Source of the DNA: Helicobacteraceae bacterium
GTDB taxonomy: Bacteria > Campylobacterota > Campylobacteria > Campylobacterales > SZUA-545
NCBI GenBank assembly: GCA_011390075.1
Contig: JAABTA010000010.1
Span: 1 to 11,355, forward strand
DNA: 11,355 nt
Direction of reading: 5' to 3'
A model generated the notes under the pieces. That model did not search any database, was not told where the DNA came from, and saw only the letters and a program-made list of their open reading frames with translations. Shown here in pieces: positions 1 to 7,914 of the stretch. How positions within the stretch are numbered: the stretch's first letter is position 1; each line of letters starts with the position of its first letter. A program made the translations under genes and the position numbers.

Positions 1-1512
1 TTCAGTATAGCTTGCTACAGTATAATCGTAAAACCACCGATACTCGCCGTTACTCTTCTTTAGCCTATATTGCTGTTCCCAAAAGGGTCTTTGCTCTTTA
101 ATAAACTGGCTCACCTCACTAGCAATACAAGCTCTATCATCTGGATGGATAAGTGTAGCAAACTGCATTTCTTCTGACTCAAGCTCTTTTTTAGAATACC
201 CAAGCACCGCTTCTGTGTTAGGGGAGACATACTCCATCGGCCAACCATCCTCTAGCTTCCACACAAAAAGAAGTGTTGGTCCACCTATAAACATATCTCG
301 TTCAAGCTTCATTTTGTCGCTGGAGACATCTCTAAAGAGCATTATCATATGAGTATTGTCTCCTGCGCTCTCTATCTTTCTTATTCTCATTGAAACTTGC
401 AATAGAGTACCATCTTTTTTGACAAATATCTCATCGCAAACACTCTCTATCTTCTCTTTTAAAAACTGATACACACTACACTCTTGGGTTTTGATAAGCT
501 TATCCTCTTTAATACAATCAACAAAACTCTCTTTACCTTGAATATCTAAAGCGCATCCAAAAAGATGGGTAACACCAAAACCTATAAGCTCTTTTTTACT
601 ATAACCCAACAAAGCGCCAGCCTCGCTATTGGCTTTAACAATAAAGCCCTTTTGGTTAAGTACTACCATCCCCTCAGGTAGCTGATCGGCAATAAGTTCA
701 AGCTCATTATTTTTAAATTCTAACTCTTTTTTATACTCTTTAAGGCTATCAAACCACTGGTTATAATACATAGAAACAAGTTCTTTTTGTGTAATAATTC
801 CCACAATGAGCCCTTGGTCTTGGATTATAAGTCGTTTAAATTTTTTTGCCTGCATAAACTCCAAAGCTTCGTGTATTGTTGCTTCTATACCAATTGACTC
901 AATAGGAGAAGACATCACTTGGGAAACTTCTATATTTAAGTTGGGTTGGGTATCGAGTATCTTAATAATATCTTTTTGAGTGATAATACCTGCGGCTGTG
1001 CTCTTGGTGTACACAATAGCCACACTATGCCTCTCCTTGACCATCTTTTGAGTCATATCAAAAAAAGCCTCACTAGCTTGCACCGACAATACTTTGGAGC
1101 GATACACAAGATCTCCTAAGGTTTGTGTTTTTGCAAGCACAGAAGGGTCAAGGCTTTGGCTAATATCGCTATAACTCACAATACCACAAAGAGAGCCTTG
1201 CTGGTCCACAAGGCAGATATAATCCTCTTTTTCGCCAATCTCATGTATAGCATCAGCCACACTAGCATCGATTGACATCTGCTTCACAAAGGGAAGTTCA
1301 AGCTCACTCAAAGGGGTTTCATAGGGAAGATCAGAGAGTCTCAACTCCAAAACTTTTGAAGAGAGCAAAATTTTAAGCCCCTCTTGGGTTTTTATTACAA
1401 TATCTCTAATATTGTGTGTGTCCATAGTATGGACAGCCTCTTTAAGGGTATGGCTATCATCTATCGATATAACATTTTTACTAGCTATCGATTGTAGTTT
1501 AGGGTAAAACAC
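1..1512 (-). CDS. CBS-CBS-PAS-PAS signalling protein, 3' end outside window
   Basis: I translated 504 codons from a GTG at 1512; the frame is open to the left edge, so the C-terminus is missing. Residues about 1-120 and 130-250 each look like a pair of CBS motifs (a Bateman module); the second pair holds VMSSPIESIGIEATIHEALE and ends GIITQKEL. A PAS domain follows at about 270-400 (GYSKKELIGFGVTHLFG, ending LFRDVS). A second, PAS_3-like domain starts at about 410 (YVSPNTEAVLGYS, LIHPDDR) and is cut inside its last strands. No signal peptide or membrane segment is visible, so it is probably cytoplasmic. Bateman modules usually bind adenine nucleotides. Proteins with this front end often finish in GGDEF/EAL or kinase domains, so a cyclic-di-GMP enzyme is likely but unseen. 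The GTG is chosen for its strong ribosome site at 1521-1529. Confidence is high for the domains and low for the output. Confidence 0.85.
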   Translation of the reverse strand, partial: MFYPKLQSIASKNVISIDDSHTLKEAVHTMDTHNIRDIVIKTQEGLKILLSSKVLELRLSDLPYETPLSELELPFVKQMSIDASVADAIHEIGEKEDYICLVDQQGSLCGIVSYSDISQSLDPSVLAKTQTLGDLVYRSKVLSVQASEAFFDMTQKMVKERHSVAIVYTKSTAAGIITQKDIIKILDTQPNLNIEVSQVMSSPIESIGIEATIHEALEFMQAKKFKRLIIQDQGLIVGIITQKELVSMYYNQWFDSLKEYKKELEFKNNELELIADQLPEGMVVLNQKGFIVKANSEAGALLGYSKKELIGFGVTHLFGCALDIQGKESFVDCIKEDKLIKTQECSVYQFLKEKIESVCDEIFVKKDGTLLQVSMRIRKIESAGDNTHMIMLFRDVSSDKMKLERDMFIGGPTLLFVWKLEDGWPMEYVSPNTEAVLGYSKKELESEEMQFATLIHPDDRACIASEVSQFIKEQRPFWEQQYRLKKSNGEYRWFYDYTVASYTE

Positions 1513-1642
1513 CGTTTTTACTCTCCTTTAATCATTTCCCACTGAAACAGACAAATGTTCTTTCTAACAAGTGGCAAGGGTGAACTTCTCAGCACAGAGT
1601 CCTCTAGATGCTGTTGTCCGCATGCTTCAAATTCAAGTTGCC
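1513..1642 (-). other. 130-bp spacer with open -1 frame after the hybrid kinase gene
   Basis: This is the only sizeable gap between the accepted genes. I see no hairpin with a T-run and no clear promoter. The minus-strand frame that is -1 to the upstream kinase is open throughout and stops at the TAA at 1520-1518. From AAC at 1664 it encodes 48 residues, including ELVGQLEFEACGQQHLEDSV and PLVRKNICLFQWEMIKGE. It has no ATG before its last five residues and no ribosome site, so it is unlikely to be a separate gene. It is better read as a frameshifted C-terminal extension or a gene remnant. I do not recognise the peptide. Confidence 0.5.
1521..1529 (-). promoter_or_regulatory. Ribosome binding site deciding a GTG start
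   Basis: AAAGGAGAG lies 8 nt upstream of the GTG at 1512-1510. It is the best Shine-Dalgarno match in the window and fixes the start of the CBS-PAS gene. It also overlaps the last codons of the open -1 frame trailing the upstream kinase gene, whose TAA is at 1520-1518. If that extension is translated, this start would be coupled to it. Confidence 0.75.
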
Positions 1643-4513
1643 CTACAAGCTCTTCACTTTTGTTAAAAAATTCTCTATAGCATTCTCTACTTTTTTACTA
1701 TCTTCATCTGTAATACTTTGGTTTTGTTTATATTTTTTATCTATCTCTAAGCATACCGCATAAAGCTCTTTTGCTCCCACATTTCCACTCACGCCTTTGA
1801 GGGTATGAACTAAAGTATGGGCATTACTTGTGTTGTTTTGTATTTGCTGTATGATATCTGCAAACTCTCCAGTCTCTAATTGAGATTGAAGCTTTTGCAA
1901 AAGAGTATAGGCTAACTCCTCTGAGTTGGTAATGTCATTGAGTGTTTCTAAGTCTATGATAGCTCCTGTGCTTCTCTTTTGAGAAGAGACTTCTACCTCT
2001 TTACTTGTGAATGCCTTTATCACACGAAAGAGCTCTTGTTTATCAATTGGTTTACTTAAGTGATCGTTCATCCCAGCGTCAAGAACTTTTTGCCTATCTT
2101 CTATCATCGCTGCTGCAGTAAGAGCTATTATTGGAACAGTCTGGTTATGCTCTCTAATTTTTCTAGCTGCATCGTACCCACTAAGAACTGGCATTTGTAG
2201 ATCCATCAAAACAAGATGATACTTACCTAGATTGGCAAGATAGGTATCTACTCCCTCTTGTCCATTATTGGCTGTAGTTACTTTTATACCCACACTCTCA
2301 AGCATCATAGAAGCCACCTCTTGATTTATTTCATTATCTTCCACGAGAAGCACCTCTAAGTTATCAAAGGCAACAAAGCTCTGCTCTTTTTCTTCTAGCA
2401 CAGGTTGCATCTCTTTGCCATTCCAGCTTTGCACTTTCATCTCAAGTTCAAAACCTACAGTTGTTCCAACACCCTCTTTACTTTCAAAGACAATCTCTGA
2501 TCCAAAAGCCTTGATAATATTTTTGGTAATAACCAAACCCAGCCCAGTGCCTCCATATTTTCTAGTTGTTGAGCTGTCTGCTTGAGAAAATGGCTGAAAC
2601 AGCTTGTGCTTTTGAGCTTTACTCATCCCTATACCTGTATCTTGCACACTAAAAGAGATAAGTACTTGGGTGTCACTTATTTTCTCCTTGAGACCTATAA
2701 AGAGCTTTACCTCTCCATTTTCTGTGAATTTCAAAGCATTCGAAAGAAGATTTGTCAACACTTGAGTAAGTCTTAGTTCATCGGAAAATACAAAAGCTGG
2801 AAGTTGCTCATCTTCATCTATAAAAAGGGTCACATTTTTTTCCTTAGCCCTTTGTTCAAACATCACCCAAAGCTGTGATACCACATGATTAAGGCTCAAA
2901 GCTTCTATTTCAAGCTCTAGTTTTCCTGCTTCTATTTTTGAATAATCTAATATATCATTAATGATGCCTAAAAGAATCCTAGAGGAGCTATTAATCTTTT
3001 CTACAAGATCTTTTTGCTCTTTTTGTAGCTCCAACTCTCCTAACATCTGACTAAAGCCAATAACAGCATTCATAGGAGTGCGTATCTCATGGGACATATT
3101 GGCTAGAAATTCCGATTTAGACCTATTAGCCTCTTCTGCTTTTGTTTTAGCTTCTTTAAGTTTGGTGATATCCCTAAAAACAGCAAACAAAAAAGGCTTT
3201 TTAAAAAGCTCAATCATTTGAACAGAAACATCTACATGGATAATCTCTTTACTCTTTGTTATATGTTGTGTCTCAAAATTTGAAAAACCAACCTCTTGAA
3301 TCTCATGTATTCTCTTTTTGGTTTCCTCTGGCTCCTCTAGTGCCTCATAGTCATTAATAGTTAGCCTCGAAAACTCCTCTTTGGTGTACCCCAACCTTTT
3401 ATGCGCAACTTCGTTAAAAGTATAAGGGAGTTTTGTTTGAGGGTCAATAATAATAGCAGAGTCAGGAAATGCCTCAAAGATGGTTTTAAAAAGATACTCA
3501 CTCTCTTTGAGAGCCTTCTCTTGCTTTTTACGCTTTGTAATGTCTGTTGCAACGCCTATATACCCCAACACCTCACCATCACTACCTCTAAACTCTGTAA
3601 TTGTTAACTCAACTTCTACTTTTGTATCATCTTTTCTTCTATAGATCCACTCTTGGGTGTTTTCTAGCCCTAGATTTGTTTTAATCGTAAAAACTTGGAA
3701 ACCAGGCTTAATATCTAAGGCTAGCTCTTTGCTAAACGCCTCTGCTCTTTGGAGAGTCTGCTCTTTGTCATGAAAGAGTGCAGCATTTTTTTTGCCTATA
3801 AGCTCTTCTGCACTGTATCCTAAAAGCTTTTCTGCACTTTTGTTAAAACGCATAATCAGCCCATCTTTATCCGTTGCAATTAAGGCACTTTGCATGCTAT
3901 CGATAAGTGTTTCTTGAAACTTCTTTTCAAGCTCCACTAACTGGTTTGCCCTTTTGAGTTTCAGAATAAAATAGGACAAAAAAGCTACAAAAAGAGCCAA
4001 AAGAAGAGTAGAGAGAAAAAAGAGCAAGCGCTCTTTTTGATACAGACTCTGAAGCTCTTTGGTCTTTTTTGCTATATCCTCCTCCAGTCTAGCTTGATAG
4101 CGAAAAAGCCCCTGTTGCTCTACTCTATCCTCACTTAAATCACCAATAATAGAAAAAAGAAGTTGCTTTTTACCAAACTCATAGGGGCTACTTTGCACCT
4201 CTACTCTTTTTACTTTGCCATTTTTAAGTTGATGTTGAAAAATAAAGTAGTCTCTATTTTGCGAACGAGCCAGAGACATCTCCTCTTTAATTTGCTCAGG
4301 AGTTAAGGTGTTTATCTGCTCAACTGTTTTACTTGTGAGCTCCTCTTTTGAGTATCCATAAAACTCTACTGCTTTTGGATTGGCATCTACAATTGCCCCA
4401 CTAGTTGGATCAATAAGCAGCATCACAATATTTTGTTTTTGGAATAGCTCTTCAAAGCTTGGTGATGCAAACAGACTCAAAGTTAGCACTATTGCTAAAA
4501 CTATTTTTCTCAT
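1643..4513 (-). CDS. Membrane hybrid sensor kinase: SP-PAS-TM-PAS-PAS-HisKA-HATPase-REC-Hpt
   Basis: This 956-aa protein is a tripartite phosphorelay kinase. Residues 1-17 are a signal peptide or N-terminal anchor. PAS1 (about 25-130) lies between it and a clear membrane segment at about 163-185, so it should be outside the cytoplasm. PAS2 (about 200-330) and PAS3 (about 338-452) are cytoplasmic. HisKA has H475 in SHEIRTPMN. HATPase_c shows N592, D625 in QDTGIGM and the GGTGLGL lid at 654-660. The receiver has D771 in LMDLQMP, T799 and K821. The Hpt domain has H903 in HTLKGVSGN. All phosphotransfer residues are present, giving H475 to D771 to H903 and then an unlinked receiver, perhaps one in this operon. 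The ATG overlaps the upstream stop (ATGA), implying coupled translation. Codons 1-28 recur at the right edge of the window. A slippery heptamer at 1670-1664 lies seven codons before the stop. Confidence 0.93.
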   Translation of the reverse strand: MRKIVLAIVLTLSLFASPSFEELFQKQNIVMLLIDPTSGAIVDANPKAVEFYGYSKEELTSKTVEQINTLTPEQIKEEMSLARSQNRDYFIFQHQLKNGKVKRVEVQSSPYEFGKKQLLFSIIGDLSEDRVEQQGLFRYQARLEEDIAKKTKELQSLYQKERLLFFLSTLLLALFVAFLSYFILKLKRANQLVELEKKFQETLIDSMQSALIATDKDGLIMRFNKSAEKLLGYSAEELIGKKNAALFHDKEQTLQRAEAFSKELALDIKPGFQVFTIKTNLGLENTQEWIYRRKDDTKVEVELTITEFRGSDGEVLGYIGVATDITKRKKQEKALKESEYLFKTIFEAFPDSAIIIDPQTKLPYTFNEVAHKRLGYTKEEFSRLTINDYEALEEPEETKKRIHEIQEVGFSNFETQHITKSKEIIHVDVSVQMIELFKKPFLFAVFRDITKLKEAKTKAEEANRSKSEFLANMSHEIRTPMNAVIGFSQMLGELELQKEQKDLVEKINSSSRILLGIINDILDYSKIEAGKLELEIEALSLNHVVSQLWVMFEQRAKEKNVTLFIDEDEQLPAFVFSDELRLTQVLTNLLSNALKFTENGEVKLFIGLKEKISDTQVLISFSVQDTGIGMSKAQKHKLFQPFSQADSSTTRKYGGTGLGLVITKNIIKAFGSEIVFESKEGVGTTVGFELEMKVQSWNGKEMQPVLEEKEQSFVAFDNLEVLLVEDNEINQEVASMMLESVGIKVTTANNGQEGVDTYLANLGKYHLVLMDLQMPVLSGYDAARKIREHNQTVPIIALTAAAMIEDRQKVLDAGMNDHLSKPIDKQELFRVIKAFTSKEVEVSSQKRSTGAIIDLETLNDITNSEELAYTLLQKLQSQLETGEFADIIQQIQNNTSNAHTLVHTLKGVSGNVGAKELYAVCLEIDKKYKQNQSITDEDSKKVENAIENFLTKVKSL
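1664..1670 (-). promoter_or_regulatory. Candidate -1 slippery heptamer T_TTT_TTA
   Basis: On the minus strand the kinase frame reads AAT TTT TTA, giving T_TTT_TTA, an X_XXY_YYZ heptamer in the correct phase. A -1 slip here would enter the open frame that continues to 1518 and give a protein of about 998 aa instead of 956. I see no convincing downstream stimulatory hairpin or upstream internal Shine-Dalgarno, so programmed use is unproven. The same six-base run could hide a one-base sequencing or real indel. Confidence 0.3.
4429..4505 (-). repeat. 77-bp direct repeat, copy A (inside kinase gene)
   Basis: The copy covers codons 4-28 of the hybrid kinase (the signal peptide and first residues of the mature part) plus one flanking base at each end. 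It is identical base for base to 11279-11355. Identity stops on the left at 4428 versus 11278. On the right the window ends, so the true length is unknown. Confidence 0.97.
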
Positions 4514-6267
4514 AAAGACTCTTTCAAGCTTTGCATCTTCTCTAAAGCCTCATCAAGTTTAAACTCCTCTACCTGTTGCTGAAACTCTTCTAGATCCTCT
4601 TTTTTTGCCCTTGCTTTCATATTACCAATAAAAAGTTCAAGCTCCTCTTGTTTTACTAGTTCTGAGTGGCTAAGCTTTTTCTCAATGCTTGTAAAAATCT
4701 CTTGAAGCTCCTCTTTATCAATTATTAAAGCAGGAAAAATAATTTTAAAGCATGCTCCCTCTTTTGTATTATAAACAGAGATCTTTCCGCCTATGCTATC
4801 TTTGACAATCATTTTAGAAAGGCTAAGCCCAAGACCTGTTCCTTTATCTTCTTTGGTGGTAAAGTATGCGTTAAAGATCTTATCTTTAATGTCATCTGAA
4901 ACTCCACCACCGTTATCATGTATACAGAGGACTCCTCTATCATTTTCCATTCTTGTTTCAATTTTAATGAAGGGATCTTTGATTCTTTTTTCAATTAATA
5001 TGTCTTTAGCATTAGTTACAATATTTAAAATCACTTGTTGCATTTCACTTATTATTCCATCTATATAAAACTCCTCTGTAAGATCTTTTTTAATATCAAT
5101 TCCTTTTGAAAAGATATTTTTTTCCACAATACTTAAAGCCTTTTCAATAGAGCTATTCACAGAAAATGTTTTAGACTCCTTATTGGGACGAAAAAAATTT
5201 CTAAGATCGTCAATACTTTGTGACATAAACTCTACACTATTTTCTATCTTACTGGTTGTTTTTTCAACTCTCTCTTTTGTAAGTGTATTATTCTCATAGT
5301 GAAGCAACAGAGTACCAGAGAATGTGTTTATTGCATTTAGGGGTTGCTTAAGCTGATGGGCAATAATACTAATTAGACCTCCCATAGCAGCCTTTTTCTG
5401 GTTTTGAAAATTTTCTTGTTGAAGCTTTTTATTTTTTCCTACCTCTTCCTCAATTTTATCTTGTAGATAGTAGTTTATATTTTCTAGCTCCTCTTTTAAG
5501 AGCTTACTCTCTGTAATATCAACAAAGTTAAGAAGGATTCTATTTTTATCTGGTAACAAAGAGGCAGATATGTTAACACTAATAGGAAAATTATTTTTTG
5601 AATAAATTGTCTCCTCTAAGCTCTTCAAGAACCCCATTGTAATAATCTCATTAACAGATTTTACTATCTTCTTTTTTTGTTCTACATTCACAAATATCGA
5701 GCTTAGCTCTTTTCCTATAAGTTCTTTTTCTCTTATTCCTAGCATATTTTCAAATGCTTTATTTACCTTAAGAAATCTAGTATCTAAACCAATAATCACA
5801 ATGCTGGTTCTAGAGACATTAAAAAAGGTCTCTAACTCCTCTTTTTGCTCTTCTAGAAAGTTTCTTTGAAGCAAAAGGCTTCTCTCTTGCTCATAAATCT
5901 TAATGTGTGTTGCAACTCTTTTTTTTACAATTTTTTCTTTAAAAGGTTTTCTTATATAGTCAACCGCTCCTAAATTAAAACCCAGCTCCTCATCTCTTTC
6001 GTCTGTCCTTCCTGTTATAAAAATAACAGGTGTCTCCTCTGTTTTTGAATTCTCTTTCAATACCCTAATAACATCAAAACCACTCATACTAGGCATTTCA
6101 ATATCCAAAAGAATAGCGTCAAGTTTCTCGTTATTAGCTATTTCTATTGCTTTTTCTCCCCTAGTAGCTACTTTTACTGTAAAAAGAGGCGTGAGTATAT
6201 TTACTAGTAACTCAATATTTATAGGCTCATCATCCACCACTAGCACTACAGGCTTATTGCTATTCAT
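4510..6267 (-). CDS. REC-PAS-histidine kinase with helical C-terminal tail
   Basis: This is a cytoplasmic kinase of 585 aa from the chosen ATG at 6267. The receiver at 5-120 has D12/D13, phosphoacceptor D55 in LLDIEMP, T85 and K107-P108. A PAS domain spans about 145-255 and ends FVDITES. A coiled coil follows, then an H-box with H304 in AHQLKQPLN. HATPase_c carries N419, D451 in HDNGGG and the KGTGLGLSLSK lid. About 70 residues after the ATPase form a charged helical tail ending in FKLDEALEKMQSL. An in-frame TTG at 6315 would add 16 residues, but these lie wholly inside the upstream gene and precede the receiver fold. The ATG at 6267 overlaps the upstream TGA as ATGA, so I prefer it. Its AGGGGA sits almost against the ATG, so initiation may depend on coupling. 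With a receiver at its front, the kinase is itself a target of phosphotransfer. Confidence 0.9.
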   Translation of the reverse strand: MNSNKPVVLVVDDEPINIELLVNILTPLFTVKVATRGEKAIEIANNEKLDAILLDIEMPSMSGFDVIRVLKENSKTEETPVIFITGRTDERDEELGFNLGAVDYIRKPFKEKIVKKRVATHIKIYEQERSLLLQRNFLEEQKEELETFFNVSRTSIVIIGLDTRFLKVNKAFENMLGIREKELIGKELSSIFVNVEQKKKIVKSVNEIITMGFLKSLEETIYSKNNFPISVNISASLLPDKNRILLNFVDITESKLLKEELENINYYLQDKIEEEVGKNKKLQQENFQNQKKAAMGGLISIIAHQLKQPLNAINTFSGTLLLHYENNTLTKERVEKTTSKIENSVEFMSQSIDDLRNFFRPNKESKTFSVNSSIEKALSIVEKNIFSKGIDIKKDLTEEFYIDGIISEMQQVILNIVTNAKDILIEKRIKDPFIKIETRMENDRGVLCIHDNGGGVSDDIKDKIFNAYFTTKEDKGTGLGLSLSKMIVKDSIGGKISVYNTKEGACFKIIFPALIIDKEELQEIFTSIEKKLSHSELVKQEELELFIGNMKARAKKEDLEEFQQQVEEFKLDEALEKMQSLKESL

Positions 6268-7892
6268 TCCCCTAATCTCACTTTTTCTTGTATTGGTAGC
6301 TCTATAGTAAAGCAAACCCCCCTATTGGTGTTTTTTTCATAGAGTTTACCACCCATACTTCCTTCTATAATTGTTTTAGACATATACAATCCCTCTCCTA
6401 TGCCTTTACCCTCTTCCTTGGTGGTAAAATAGGGATCATAAATTTTCTTTAGTACCTCTTCTGGAATACCTCCACCGTTATCACTCACAGTAATAACAGC
6501 TCTATTTTTCTCTTTTTTTGCGATAACCTCTATAAAAGCTGATGATATTTTATTCTCCAAGAAGGCATCTTTGCTGTTTTTTATTAAGCTGAGTAACACT
6601 TGAGAAAACTCATTTTCATATCCTAAAACAGGTAACTCACCATTGGTTTTAACAATAAATTCAATTTTATTGCCCTTTAAAGACTCCTTAACAATTGAGA
6701 AGGTTTTGCCCACTGTATCGTTTAGATCAAAAAGCTTTTTTTCTTCGTTGGGGATAAAAAAATTTCTAAAAGAATCTATAGTCTCAGACATTTCTGTGGT
6801 TACTCTTTCAATCTTTTTGGCTGATTTTTCCATAATTTTTTGGTCCAAGCTCCCGTTTTCATAGTGAAGTAATAGCTTGTTCCAAAGGAGGGAAATAGTA
6901 TTAAGAGGTTGGCGCCACTGGTGGGCAATATTTCCCATCATCTCCCCTAAAGCTGCGTATCTGGACTGTTGTACTATAATTGCTTCTTTTTCCCGCTGTT
7001 TCTTCTCAAGAAGCTTTTGATTTGTAATATCTTTTATTGTGGTATAGACTATAAACTCTCCCCTCTCTTTTCGCAATACAGAGCTTCTTAAGATATAGAG
7101 TTCTTTTCCATCTGGAAATATTATTCTCTCCTCTTCTTCGCTAAATCCCTCTTTTAAGATCTCTTTAGCAATCTCTAAGACATTCTCTTCTTTGTTTTTC
7201 TCTACTCTAAAATCCAAAGGTGTCAATGTAAGAAGTTTCTCTTTTGTCATTCCTGTCATAACACAAGCAGACCTGTTAACATCTAAAAAACAAGAAGGAA
7301 CAGCGCTTAAGGGGTCGATATGATGAATAAAAATTGCTTCAGGTACAGCGTCAAAAAGAGTCTCGTAGTCTGCTTTATAGTGACTGTGCTTTTCTGTCTC
7401 TTTTTTTAACTTTATCTCTAACTCTTTATTGAGTTTTTCAACTTTCTGGTAGGAGTTTTCCAGCTCTATTTGTGTGTTCATGAGATCTGTAACATCGTTA
7501 TGAGCTCCTAGTAGTCGTATGGGCTTGCCACTTTCATCCCTAATGGCAATTCCCCTGCAACGGATCCAGACAGTAGAGCCATTTCTATGTTTATAGCGGA
7601 TCAATTGACTGTAAGGAATCTTTGGATCTTGTAGGTGCTTTTGTGTGCCTTCGAAAACTAGATCATAATCTTCTTTAAAAATCATATCTTGCCAAGTAGG
7701 TATTGGATCCTTCATCTTTTTTGGGTCATACCCAAAAGTTTTCCAAAAGTTTTGGCTCATCCAACCATGTTCTGGATGCTCAAGATCCCAATACCACATT
7801 CCATCCAAAGAGCCTTCTTCTATAAAATCTAATATCTTTGGATCTTTAGAAAATAGCTCGTACAACTCTTTTTTTAAGTAATATTCAGACAC
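6264..7892 (-). CDS. PAS-PAS histidine kinase, cytoplasmic
   Basis: The product is 542 aa with no signal peptide or membrane segment. A PAS_3-type domain lies at about 25-137 (MWYWDLEHPEHGWMSQNFW, ending GAHNDVTDL). A coiled coil at about 138-175 leads to a second PAS domain at 176-292 (ending TIKDITNQK). The H-box is AHQWRQPLN with H324. HATPase_c shows N439, D471 in SDNGGGI and a lid reading GKGIGEGLYMSK, where the usual GTGLGL is GIGEGL. It is one of three related cytoplasmic kinases here and the only one without a receiver, so it may phosphorylate the receivers of its neighbours. That role is inferred from position. The GTG start at 7892 has GGGAG six bases upstream. It begins 22 nt after the HD-GYP gene, and its TGA overlaps the next ATG. 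The ligand cannot be read from the sequence. Confidence 0.92.
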   Translation of the reverse strand: MSEYYLKKELYELFSKDPKILDFIEEGSLDGMWYWDLEHPEHGWMSQNFWKTFGYDPKKMKDPIPTWQDMIFKEDYDLVFEGTQKHLQDPKIPYSQLIRYKHRNGSTVWIRCRGIAIRDESGKPIRLLGAHNDVTDLMNTQIELENSYQKVEKLNKELEIKLKKETEKHSHYKADYETLFDAVPEAIFIHHIDPLSAVPSCFLDVNRSACVMTGMTKEKLLTLTPLDFRVEKNKEENVLEIAKEILKEGFSEEEERIIFPDGKELYILRSSVLRKERGEFIVYTTIKDITNQKLLEKKQREKEAIIVQQSRYAALGEMMGNIAHQWRQPLNTISLLWNKLLLHYENGSLDQKIMEKSAKKIERVTTEMSETIDSFRNFFIPNEEKKLFDLNDTVGKTFSIVKESLKGNKIEFIVKTNGELPVLGYENEFSQVLLSLIKNSKDAFLENKISSAFIEVIAKKEKNRAVITVSDNGGGIPEEVLKKIYDPYFTTKEEGKGIGEGLYMSKTIIEGSMGGKLYEKNTNRGVCFTIELPIQEKVRLGE

Positions 7893-7895
7893 TTT

Positions 7896-7906
7896 CCTCT
7901 CCCTTT
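7896..7906 (-). promoter_or_regulatory. Ribosome binding site deciding a GTG start
   Basis: A purine-rich AAAGGGAGAGG lies in the 22-nt gap between the HD-GYP gene and the PAS-PAS kinase gene. Its GGGAG core is 6 nt from the GTG at 7892-7890, supporting that codon as the start. Confidence 0.7.
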
Positions 7907-7914
7907 ACAACTTT

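Noticed and set aside
1573..1632. 19-codon minus-strand frame starting with ATG in the spacer
   Set aside because: No Shine-Dalgarno, very short, preceded by a stop in its frame, and overlapped by the longer open -1 frame.
1555..1680. Plus-strand 41-residue frame with a Cys-rich CCCPH stretch
   Set aside because: It has no ribosome site, is mostly Ser/Leu/Cys, and lies antisense to the open -1 frame and the kinase end, which fit the local gene direction better.
4793..5068. Plus-strand open frame of 91 codons
   Set aside because: Antisense to the ATPase domain of the 585-aa kinase; rich in Leu, Ser and Ile with no recognisable motif.
6268..6315. Upstream TTG start that would lengthen the REC-PAS kinase to 601 aa
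   Set aside because: The extra 16 residues lie entirely inside the upstream kinase gene and precede the receiver fold. The ATG at 6267 overlaps the upstream stop as ATGA, the same arrangement as the next gene pair.
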